From NCBI GenBank assembly GCA_028386065.3, contig JAKUCV010004258.1, forward strand, positions 24,489 through 88,488: a DNA stretch of 64,000 nucleotides. The letters run 5' to 3'. The notes under the pieces are model-generated. The model was not told where the DNA came from. It was given only the letters and a program-made list of their open reading frames with translations, and made no database searches. Below are positions 12,867 through 21,333 of this stretch, piece by piece. Both the position numbers and the translations under genes were made by a program. Source of the DNA: Turnera subulata. Lineage: Eukaryota; Streptophyta; Magnoliopsida; Malpighiales; Passifloraceae. Position 1 is the first letter of the stretch, and each line of letters starts with the position of its first letter.

Positions 12867-13394
12867 TTGGTTCAACAAATCCAACAAAGCACTCATGTCG
12901 ACCTCGACAATGCAGATGTTGAATCATTATTTTCAGAAACTGAAGAACCTGAAGAAGATACTGTCTTTGTTCTTGAACAAGAATCTGATACATCTTCCTC
13001 AACAACTTCTGAAGATGAAGAATTTGATGATCGATACCTACCAGTTTTTCAAGCTCAAAAAGAAGCACAAAAGTCCATTTTGTCCAAAACAAAGTCACCA
13101 TCCGTCAAAATACAGATTCTTCCATCCAAGTATGATAAGCCAATTTCTCTTATTGGTTTTGTTGATACTGGTGCTCACAAAAGTTTTCTCAACCCAAAGA
13201 TTCTACCTTCAGAAGCATGGGAGCAACACAAGGAGTATTTTCAAGCTGCAAATGGAGAATTATTCCAAACCATGATGATCACCAAACATCGTATTGGAAT
13301 ACAATTCTTCTCTGGATGTGTTATCTGGACTAAAGTTCTTGGCACAAGTCTTCCAGATCGATACCTACTTATAGGTTTTGATATCATTCAATAA
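12867..13394 (+). pseudogene. Viral aspartic protease region, unit A
   Basis: An acidic, Glu/Ser-rich linker is followed by a retropepsin-like domain. The active-site motif VDTGAHKSF lies near 13160 and a hydrophobic second-half motif near 13360. The frame closes at TAA 13392-13394, where related polyproteins continue straight into reverse transcriptase. The protease normally releases capsid and polymerase from the polyprotein. Confidence 0.75.
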
Positions 13395-14891
13395 GCAGAG
13401 AAACTTCAAATTCTCTCACAAGGAATAAAATTCAAGAGGTTCTTTGCTCCTTACACCAATATTAAGAAGATTTTTGCCCTTTCAGAATGTCTAGTCCAGT
13501 ATGAGGAGATCAAGACAAAGTTGTTACAGTCCTGTGCTGACAGTCATGCTCAGTTCACGCACCCATCTCCCCTCTGGAAGAATGAAGACTTTTTCATCAC
13601 ATTGCCTTTTAAGCTCAATGAAGACATCAATCCTACTAAGGCATCTCATCCAGGCATGACGCCCTCAGATTTACTTCTAGCCAGAGAATAATATTCACAA
13701 CTGTTACAACAGGGTCTCATTGAACCCACCAAATCTGAATGGGCATGCCAGGCGTTCTATGTGGAAAAAAGAACTGAGAAGATTCGAGGAAAGAAGAGGT
13801 TGGTAATTGATTACAAGCCTCTTAATCATTTTTTAAGAGATGATAAGTTTCCTCTTCCAAATATCAATTCCATGTTCCTTCATCTCAAGGATGCACGCAT
13901 CTTTTCAAAGTTTGATTTAAAGGCCGGTTTTTGGCAACTTGGCATTGATCCCAAGGATCGCCATAAAACTGCTTTCTGCATACCAGATGCTCAGTACCAA
14001 TGGAAGGTTATGGCTTTTGGGTTAAAGGTAGCTCCTTCTCTATTTCAGAAGGCAATGGTCTGTATCTTCCAACCCATTCTTCACCACACCTTAATTTACA
14101 TTGATGAGATCCTCCTATTCTCATCCACGGAGGCAGAACACCTACAGCTTTTGCAACAGTTTTATGACATAGTCCATTTTTATGGAATTATGTTATCCGA
14201 GAAGAAAAGCCACATCGATGTTACAGAAGTTGATTTTTTGGGAATGCATTTCAAGAATGGTTCTTATCAGCCTGGACCCCATATTGCCCAGGAGTTATTG
14301 AACTTTCCAGATGAGAATCTCACGCCAAAGCAAATTCAACAATTTTTGGGTATTGTCAACTACATCCGTGACTTCATCCCAAAGGTTTCACACCATACCA
14401 GCCACTTGTCCAAATTATTAAAGAAGAAGGCCCCACCTTGGGGACCAGAGCAGACCAGCGCTGTCAAAGTTCTAAAGCAAGAACTTTTGGCGGTCAAATA
14501 TGGAATCAAAAAGTTTGAATTCCATCTTGTCAACCATCATTTTATCGTGGAAATGGACAACTCATCTTTTCCAAAGCTGCTAGATTTCAAGAACAAGAGA
14601 GTTCCAGACAAGCAACTTCTGCGTTGGAAACAGTGGTTTGATAAGTATGACTTTGAAGTGAAGCATATAAAGGGAGATACCAATCTCATTCCTGACATGT
14701 TATCCCGACCATCCAAGACAGTCCATTTGATTTCTAAGTTCAACCTCATTCCTGTTATCTTCATGGCCTCATCCTCTTCTGAACCATATTGGCAACTTCC
14801 AGCCCAACCAGCAGCATGGACAGACATGGCAACCAACAACCCCAATTTTCCTGAGACTCTTCATCCCAAATCGGACCTCTACTTTATCTGA
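13395..14891 (+). pseudogene. Viral reverse transcriptase with truncated RNase H, unit A
   Basis: Sequence from 13395 continues the polyprotein frame with a further TAA near 13690; the region from about 13760 is open to 14891. RT blocks are recognisable: KKRLVIDYKPLN (13790), SKFDLKAGFWQL (13907) and AFGLKVAPSLFQ (14012). The catalytic box is at 14098-14109. It reads YIDE where active enzymes have YxDD, so one catalytic Asp is changed to Glu. Downstream the frame jumps from the thumb/connection region straight to ELLAVKYGI. The first half of RNase H, including the first catalytic Asp region, is missing by an in-frame deletion at about 14460-14490. The enzyme encoded here should not be functional. 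Confidence 0.85.
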
Positions 14892-14892
14892 G

Positions 14893-15632
14893 AATTTGCA
14901 AGAAACTGTCTTTTCCATTACCTCACTATCTTCCTCCAAGAACAAGGTGTTAGTCTTTCCCAGACCATCCAGTCCCAATATTTTCCTGACCACCCATTTA
15001 GAAGGATTAGTCTTAGCCATTGCTATGATTTTTCTGAAGATGAACTCTGGTACAACTGGTGCCTGTTCACTCTTTACTATGGCATATTCAGGATCAAGGC
15101 TCTCGATATGTTTGAATTTCTCATGGATGCAAAAAACAATTCATCCAATCAGTGGACTTTTCTCCAGTGGATGGCCCCACTGAGTCAGTGGAGCACTTGG
15201 ATTAAAACAGCTCTTGATATGCATCCAACTCACCAACGACCACTGCTTTACATGACATTTTCTGCACACCGACCCTATCGTGGAACACCTCCACGTCCTC
15301 ATCCTATTGTCAGACCATGGGAATCTTATCTTGCATCACCTCCACCAAGGTCCCTTGTAGAATATTATCGAGTACCACCAGCTCATCCAAGTACGTCCCC
15401 ATCAAAAAGTTTCCTTCGAAGAGCGTGGAATAGTTTGTGTCTTCTCAACGGTTTCAATTATGAGGCTGCCAGCCAAGTTTCCTCCACTACAATGGTACCA
15501 CTGTCTCCCACTCCACCTCCGGTCCCACAGACATTATTTCAAGACTCACAGAATCCGTATTCTCAAGCAACCTGTCAAGTGGATGCCACATGGGATTCTG
15601 AGGAAACTGAAGCAAATTATTGGCGTGACTGA
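14893..15632 (+). pseudogene. Second viral open-frame block of unknown function
   Basis: Downstream of RNase H two overlapping frames (to 15183 and from 15108 to 15632) carry a Trp/Tyr-rich then Pro/Ser-rich protein. A frameshift near 15100 probably splits one original ORF. Position after the polymerase and before the promoter matches the ORF2 I recall for some florendoviruses. Its role is not known to me. Confidence 0.45.
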
Positions 15633-15639
15633 GATGCCT

Positions 15640-16006
15640 GTTATGCTCAAGCTGTACGCGCCCCGGCCAATGATAGCGATGATTCCATGGCGGACCCATA
15701 AGATGCCAATCTCAGTCCGAGTCACAAGTCTATTAATAAATAATGGCACTCTTTTATCATTGTCCAACTCTGTATAATAAATAAAGTGGGAATCTGCTGT
15801 CCCCCACTACTTTGCTTTATGTCGTGTCAGTTTGTGGTCATGGTACCACTCAGTATTGTCTTATTACTTTAATTACTAAGTCAGTGATGTAAGCAGTGAT
15901 GTAAGTTGGAAGAGACCCCCAACTATAAATATAAGGGTTTTCAAGTTGTAAGGATCAGAGGACATGTTCTGATTCACACCTTATCTTGTATCTTGTATAA
16001 TAAACT
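15640..16006 (+). promoter_or_regulatory. Pararetroviral promoter and poly(A) signal
   Basis: The non-coding gap between the last ORF and the next leader. It holds a perfect 12-bp tandem CAGTGATGTAAG (15882-15893 and 15894-15905), a TATA box TATAAATA at 15924-15931, and AATAAA at 15999-16004 just past the expected start of RNA. This spacing of TATA then poly(A) signal is typical of caulimovirid full-length RNA, which reads through the signal once and stops at it the second time. The 12-bp repeat has the spacing of an as-1 element with TGATG instead of TGACG. Confidence 0.7.
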
Positions 16007-16213
16007 ATGGTTTTCTAAAACACTCTCTCTTGGTTTTCAAACACTCATAGCTTAGGGTTATGAAACTAATTAATAATCTTCTTTGATCCTGCAAGAACGA
16101 TCCTTCTGATTAACTGGGTTACAAAAGGGCTTGAGATTTGATTGCCATCTTGAGTATGGATCCTTCTATCTCGCCTGAGTAATCAGTTAACCTGAAGGCT
16201 CTCGTCCCTTGTG

Positions 16214-16233
16214 TGGTAGCGGAGCCATCATGG
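16214..16233 (+). promoter_or_regulatory. Pararetroviral primer-binding site, unit B
   Basis: Identical to the unit A site, again TGGTAGCGGAGCCAT with GCG replacing TCA of the usual tRNA-Met complement. Confidence 0.65.
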
Positions 16234-16410
16234 CCTTATGGAGAGAGTACCCATATGTAGGTATATAGGCTGGAAACTCATACCTTGTCGATCCCCACCT
16301 AGTTGGGTAGGCAGAGCTTGTGCACAAAGCCACGTACCTATACAAAGAAGCTTGTTAATTAGGTTCATCGCCTGACGCTTTGAGCTAGTAGAAAACCAAA
16401 ATTCTCAACC

Positions 16411-17052
16411 ATGACCACTACTCCACCACTAAACACTATAACCTCTTCTATTACTATACCAGACTCTGCGCGAACTTCCCTTACAAATAAAATAGACCAT
16501 CTAGTAGAAATTACCCATATTTCGGAAGAAGTTAGAGTTGAGGACTCCCTCCTTCCTCTGGTTAATCCATATACTATATTCAAAAAAGGGTCACTTTCGC
16601 GATCCATTAGAACTCTGATTTCTACCAGGAGACCAGCAATCAAAGAATATGTTCAGTCATCAAGACTTTCTCAGTGCACGTTGAGTTCTTCAACTGCTGA
16701 GCAATATGTTACTCTTGAAATTCCTCAGGAGTTCATATCCTAGTGGAAAGCAAAACATTATTCCCATCTTCATCTTGGTGCCATCCGCTTAGTCCTTTCA
16801 TATCATAGAAGAAAAGGCCTACCGGTTACTGCTCGACTGTCTTAGCTTGATTCCAGATATGTTAAATATGAGGATGCTGTCATCGGCACTATTTTGACAA
16901 TGTTGAATGCAGGAAGTGTGGTTCTTACCTTCTTCCCCAATTTCAATATTTCCCTTGATGATCCACATCTGAGCACAGCTTTGAAGATTCAAGTCTAGAT
17001 CATTGGAGCTGAACAAGTTGCAAACACCATCACTGCAACTTTACACCATCAG
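16411..17052 (+). pseudogene. Viral movement protein region, unit B (broken)
   Basis: Starts at ATG 16411 and is open to TAG 16741-16743. The frame then continues with the 30K core but meets TAG at 16843 and 16996. The last is a CAG to TAG change relative to unit A. Unit B shows what unit A lost, since A lacks 302 bp here. No functional protein is encoded. Confidence 0.75.
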
Positions 17053-18392
17053 ATGGTGTATAGACTCCAGGACCATGCTGTCAACTTACCTTCTCAAGGA
17101 GTTTCTTCTGATCCAGTTTTCATCTATGCTGACATGGGTTCTACACCTACTATTGTTCAGCCACCCAGGCAGATTTCCAAGGATCAATTGGCTAAGCTAA
17201 TCCCTTTGGATTGGGTAACCAATTATGAAAATCTCCGTCAGCCCACTCAACCAGTCCAAACCACTGACTCCACTTTCATAAGACAATCAGATGGAACTGT
17301 CAGAACCATCTTTTCCAAGCCCGGAACCTCCTCTTCTGTTGAGGTTTTTCATTGCAGTATGATCCGACCAAGTACTGAAAAGACAGAAAGGAAGATCCCA
17401 ATTTCCTACTTTCAGCCTGATGGATCTCCTGTCTATGTTTCTCACATCAATGGTCATTTCATATGGGGCACTAATTCTACTCAATGTGAAAAAGATTGTG
17501 ATTGTGAAGACCACTTTTATGACTCTGATGAAGATTATGTTCTTCCATCTAGAAGAAAGTCCAGGACTAGCCACTTTCGATGCAAGCCACATCAAAAGAC
17601 TCCTCGGCCTCCTCTAGGAGCATCTCGACCTTGGATACTTCCTAAGGCCATTGCAGAAGCACCTCCTCTTGATTTCTATTCAAGAGCATTAGAGATTCTT
17701 GAAGAAGAAGGACTTTTACCTCCTTCTTGTTCCTCTGAAGTTAATCTTCCAAACATAACATCATCTCCACAACCAGTTCCATGCATGATGTTTAAGGCAG
17801 CCGATTTTCCTCCTTTGGAGTCACGGGTTGATACATCCACCAAAAGGTCATACGCACCTTTTGTTACGCCTCAACAGGTGAGGCCAGACGGTCAGCTCGC
17901 TCCACTCACCCAAGCTGAAGAAGTCTTAAATTGGCAATCGCAAAATATGACGGCCCAGAATCACCTCCTCCAAAATCTTGACTCCAAGGTGAACCAGGTC
18001 CTGTCACAGCAAGGACTAACAACTCAGAGATGTGATTCCCTTGCAGGCCAAATGAGAAAACTGGAGCACGATCTTACTCAGAAACTCAACATAGTTCAAC
18101 AAGAATTATGTGACACAATCAAGGAGAAACGAAGTCTTTATGACCCTTTGGTCAAGCAAAAGGAATTGGAGGTCCTTCGTCTTGAGCAAGAGCTTTATGA
18201 TGCCAGGAAAGTTTTATCAAGTACAAAGCCCTTAGCCCCTCAGCCAATGTTTCCAGTTCATTCTAAACCTCTTCCCACCATAACAACTCCAGAAGAAAAT
18301 CCTTTTAAATCATTATCCCAAATGTTTCCACAAGAAACCAGACCTCCCCGACGCCACTATCGGCGTAGCCCAAGTCCTTCACCAGATAGACC
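17053..18392 (+). pseudogene. Viral movement-protein end and capsid N-terminal region, unit B (truncated)
   Basis: One open frame covering the movement-protein C-terminus, the acidic linker and the capsid coiled-coil segment. It corresponds to 10345-11690 of unit A but without A's frameshift and stop. It is cut by the right integration junction; the last codons of the open frame (to 18471) are translated LTR sequence, so they are a chance fusion. The zinc knuckle and all polymerase domains are absent. Confidence 0.8.
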
Positions 18393-18487
18393 AGCCTGTC
18401 CAAGGGATAACGCCGTAGCCTGTCTGGAATGCACCAAACCTGTACCACAAATAACTCATCCTACGGGATGAAAGCCCGCAAGTGAGG

Positions 18488-18508
18488 GGTGAGTCCGAAG
18501 TGCTCACC
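18488..18508 (-). repeat. Conserved GGTGAG/CTCACC stem-loop, LTR D
   Basis: Stem GGTGAG/CTCACC around a CACTTCGGA-type loop in LTR sense. The same structure is at 8777-8797 (A), 24010-24030 (B), 35047-35067 (B, 3' copy) and 61519-61539 (E). In LTR C (30027-30050) the stem is kept with a different loop and one G-U pair. Confidence 0.6.
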
Positions 18509-18741
18509 GACGAAGGATAGACAATCAATATGCACACCATAAATACTCAAGGTCAAAACAGTAATAACAGCCAAATATATACCAATACAAAAGACTCGAC
18601 CCAAAACCGGTCCAAGACAAAAAAGACTCAAATAAGATCCAATTTTCCAATTTTATCTTTCCGGGCCCCGTCACGGATAAGCTAGGGGTCAGACCTGGTT
18701 ATCAACATATTCCGGGTGCCAGACCAAATCCAGAGAACCCA

Positions 18742-19120
18742 GGGATCGACATCCCAAAAATACGAACCCAGGGATAGACATCCCAAAAATAATCACGGGA
18801 TAGACATCCCAAGCATAGACATGCTTATCACAAGTAACCCAGGTCACGGCCACCACGAAACAGTCTTAAACCATCGAGTCGTACCACTACTCACCACGTG
18901 ACAATTATATTATCAACATCAAATTCAAATCACAGGGATCAAGATCCCTAACCAAAATCCCGGGATAGACATCCCTATCCAAAATCAAGGATCGACATCC
19001 ATATCACAATTTATTATTTATTCATTATTCTTTAAACCAAAAAGACGCAAGGATAAACATCCAAAAACCAACATGGGATAAACATCCCGACAACAATCAA
19101 GACAATGGGATAAACATCCC
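18742..19120 (-). repeat. Array of about ten short hairpins in LTR D
   Basis: Units of the form GGGAT-nRAC-ATCCC on the plus strand, at 18742-18755, 18771-18784, 18797-18810, 18935-18948, 18962-18975, 18989-19000, 19051-19062, 19075-19088 and 19107-19120. A variant unit AAGCAT-AGAC-ATGCTT lies at 18811-18826, with both stem arms changed together. Spacing is irregular (about 15-125 bp), so this is not a simple tandem repeat and not CRISPR. Confidence 0.65.
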
Positions 19121-19170
19121 GAATCAAACCACAGCAAATGCAACAACCAATAGTGCATTAAACATCAAAA

Positions 19171-19300
19171 TCAAAATTGAGCCACTATTCGCCCAATTTG
19201 GCGTGTGCCTGAAGCTGACGTGGACTATCCACGTGGCGATGCGCGCCCGGTTGGCGCGATCATGTGAGGTGGCCCAATCGGAAGACGACACGTGGGTATA
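19171..19300. repeat. Left terminal inverted repeat of the Mutator-like element
   Basis: Pairs with 21046-21177 in inverted orientation. Shared landmarks in order: TCAAAATTG, CCACTATTC, CCCAATTTGGC, CCACGTGG, GAGGTGG. Confidence 0.65.
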
Positions 19301-19953
19301 TTTACCAAACACATTATTATCCCATAATGAATTTAATACCTAGATAAATTAATTATTTTAACTAAAAATATTAGTAATATGTCATATTTTTTATATGAAA
19401 ACATAAAAATTTTATCTTTTTATTTTAAAAATATGTGTTAATATTTACTTATTTTTAGTCAGATATTAGATTCTTTATTTTTCATCCAGCAACACAAATT
19501 GCAATACCCAAAAACTAATTAATTTCATTAAATTAATACCCAGATATTAATGAAAGAAAAATTCTCTTCGCCTTTTTGCAAAAATAATGTATTATAGGAA
19601 ACTTTGAACGAGTTAAAGAATCAATAATTTTTTAACACTGCAACTCCTCCTCCACCGCCGTCTATTCCTCCGCCACCTGTGGCTCCACCTGCAATACAAC
19701 CTCGCCAGCATAATCGTCTGCTCCGCCTTCCTCGTCTCTGGCCTGACCGTCTACTTCATCACCTGCCCCAGATCATGTTCTTGCACTTTGTAAACACACC
19801 GAAATTCACACTCTAATGACCAATAGCCCACATGAACTCCTAGAAAGAAAGAAACACAACCCATCAAAACCCTTGCATATCTCTCCATCCTAACGTTGAC
19901 ACAGTATTAGGCTCTCTCCAAATTTAAAGCAAATCACAAATCCAAATCACCGT

Positions 19954-20126
19954 GTCTTCACCGTCACCTCCCTCTACACCGGCAAGCCCGTCTCCTTCTC
20001 CTCCACCGTGGCCGCCATCCCCAAGGTCTTCAAGCGCCTCTTCGTCACCTTCCTCTGGGTCTCCCTCCTCATGCTCGTCTACAATTTCGTCTTCCTCGTC
20101 CTCCCCATAATCGTCGTCGACCACTG
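19954..20126 (+). pseudogene. Captured exon fragment of a plant multi-pass membrane protein
   Basis: The plus-strand frame from 19954 reads FTVTSLYTGKPVSF, then AIPKVFKRLFVTFLW, then a hydrophobic run to a stop at 20124-20126. This pattern matches, from memory, a plant-specific family of uncharacterised multi-pass membrane proteins. A second piece at about 19690-19790 (SGLTVYFITCP) may come from the same gene. The high GC content differs from the AT-rich flanks, as expected for captured coding sequence. The opposite-strand acidic frame here is a shadow. Family assignment is tentative. Confidence 0.45.
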
Positions 20127-20356
20127 AAGACGACGAATCCCAGTCGCTGTGACACTCTTTCGATGTCGCCGGCGACAGGGGATGCTTTTTGTAAAACCCT
20201 ATATGGCTTTTCTCATCATCGTGGCCATGAATAGGTAGTGCTTGCACGAGATCTGGCTGAATCTTGCTCCGGTAACGTGGTTTGCTTAGGATCTAGCTGG
20301 ATCTTAACGGGTTGGCTCGGATCTATCTGGATAGCAGCACTCGTTGGAGAAGGTGA

Positions 20357-20655
20357 GCCATAGAAGGCGCGGGCCTCGACGACCTGGACCTCCTTCATGA
20401 AGTGGCCGGTGAGGTTTTCGAGGATGAGGAGGCGGCGAAGAAGGCAAGTACATGGGAGATGAAGTGCTTCTCGTAGGGGGTCAGCGCTTCCCACTGGCGG
20501 AGGTCCTGGGAGAGGTCAACCTCCTCGGCGGTCCAAAAGGAGGCCTTGGCTTTCTTGTTCATTTCCCATATCTCCGGGTACTCGATGGGGAACATGCAGA
20601 ATCGATAAGGGTTGGCGGCCAGGAGCGGCTCGTGCTCGTCGTGGATTGAAGGCAT
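20357..20655 (-). pseudogene. Captured fragment of ribonucleotide reductase small subunit (R2)
   Basis: Starts at ATG 20655. The minus-strand frame carries R2 N-terminal motifs: [30 protein letters not shown] and [13 protein letters not shown]. About 7 nt are then missing near 20428-20434 compared with the family pattern AASDGI. The adjacent frame continues with [14 protein letters not shown] and EARAFYG. After 20357 similarity stops. R2 supplies the tyrosyl radical for dNTP synthesis; this piece has only the first third of the protein with a frameshift, so it is non-functional. It sits inside the Mutator-like element opposite in strand to the membrane-protein fragment. Confidence 0.8.
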
Positions 20656-21045
20656 CGTTGGCTGGTGGGTGGTGAATTGAAGGATATTGAGAGGGAATTG
20701 GGTAATCAAAAATAATGAATTTTTGTTCTTTGCTCAAACTTTTTTTAATAAAAAAGAGAAGGAAATAAGTTATAATTTGATTAAATATTATCATGTACAT
20801 GAACGAAAAAAACTGAAAAATACAATTAGTTAGTAACTGTACAAAATCATTTTATTCTAATTCTTTTAAAACAATTCTGTTAAAATAATTGAAAATAAGT
20901 TGAATATATTTAAAAATATGGAGATAAATGATATTTTCAGTTAAATTTATTGATTTAATTGGATATTAAATTAATTACAATAGAATAATATGATTGGTTA
21001 GATTAATCAATACGATAATTTAAAATATTTTTTAATTTGAGACCC

Positions 21046-21177
21046 CAACATGCCACATGTCATCTTCTTACTGATCCACCTCAGTCAAAGGGGCCCACCA
21101 GGCGCGGGCAGCCACGTGGCGCGTCCACATCAGCCTCAAGCACATGCCAAATTGGGTGAATAGTGGCCCAATTTTGA
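21046..21177. repeat. Right terminal inverted repeat of the Mutator-like element
   Basis: Inverted partner of 19171-19300; CCACGTGG and GCCAAATTGGG are the clearest shared blocks. Confidence 0.65.
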
Positions 21178-21333
21178 CTTTGGGCGATTTGAAGGGGATT
21201 TGGATAAATGAGTACCCAAATCGAATGAAATGTGGTAGCTTGGAGGGGAAATTGATTTTTTTGTAACTTGATACCCAAACTGCAGTTTTTTGGTTAACTG
21301 AGGTCCTATTATGGGCAATATGCCAAAGAAAAA

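Larger units (their letters stand above)
9591..16006 (+). mobile_element. Endogenous caulimovirid, unit A (about 6.4 kb)
   Basis: One full repeat unit of an integrated plant pararetrovirus. The leader motif at 9601 recurs at 16007, giving a unit of 6406 bp. Order: leader with primer-binding site, movement protein, capsid with coiled coil and CCHC zinc knuckle, aspartic protease, reverse transcriptase, RNase H remnant, a second open-frame block, then a promoter and poly(A) signal. This order is that of Caulimoviridae with a single large polyprotein; petuvirus/florendovirus-like is my best guess for the genus. The unit is decayed: frameshifts, stop codons and deletions are described in the sub-entries. 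There are no terminal repeats or target duplication, as expected for pararetroviral integration by repair rather than by integrase. Confidence 0.88.
16007..18392 (+). mobile_element. Endogenous caulimovirid, partial unit B
   Basis: Head-to-tail continuation of unit A: leader, primer-binding site (16214-16233), movement protein and the first part of the capsid region. It ends abruptly at about 18392 inside the Pro/Arg/Ser tract, where LTR D resumes. Unit B keeps the 302-bp movement-protein segment lost in A and has an open capsid frame from 17053. It has its own stops: TAG at 16741-16743, 16843-16845 and 16996-16998. A and B look nearly identical by eye elsewhere. Confidence 0.87.
18393..19170 (-). 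mobile_element. LTR 'D' (minus), part right of the viral insert
   Basis: Resumes with sequence homologous to LTR E at 61430 (TGTCCAAGGGATAACGCC; CTGTCTGGAATGCA). In LTR sense it carries an acceptor-like TACAG (near 18450), the GGTGAG/CTCACC stem-loop (18488-18508), GGGCCC with ATAAAATTGG (18645-18670) and an array of about ten small hairpins (18742-19120). The true 5' end with TGTAAC is missing: at about 19170 the sequence passes into the inverted repeat of a Mutator-like element. Confidence 0.7.
19171..21328. mobile_element. Mutator-like element carrying host gene fragments (Pack-MULE type)
   Basis: A segment of about 130 bp at 19171-19300 recurs inverted at 21046-21177, at roughly 80% identity by eye. 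These long terminal inverted repeats enclose fragments of two unrelated host genes and AT-rich filler, and no transposase. That is the structure of a Pack-MULE. The right side continues about 150 bp beyond the matched repeat in similar style (to about 21312-21328) with no counterpart on the left. The left outer end therefore seems cut off where it meets LTR D, and no target duplication can be shown. Confidence 0.6.

Noticed and set aside
9601..18392. Units A and B as the LTRs of one retrotransposon
   Set aside because: The repeated segment contains coding sequence, primer-binding site and promoter in viral order and lacks TG..CA ends; a tandem viral integration explains it better.
18742..19120. 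CRISPR-like array
   Set aside because: Irregular spacing, palindromic units only 12-16 bp long, and a plant nuclear context.
19924..20247. Minus-strand Asp/Glu-rich open frame
   Set aside because: It is the antisense shadow of the captured membrane-protein fragment at 19954-20126.
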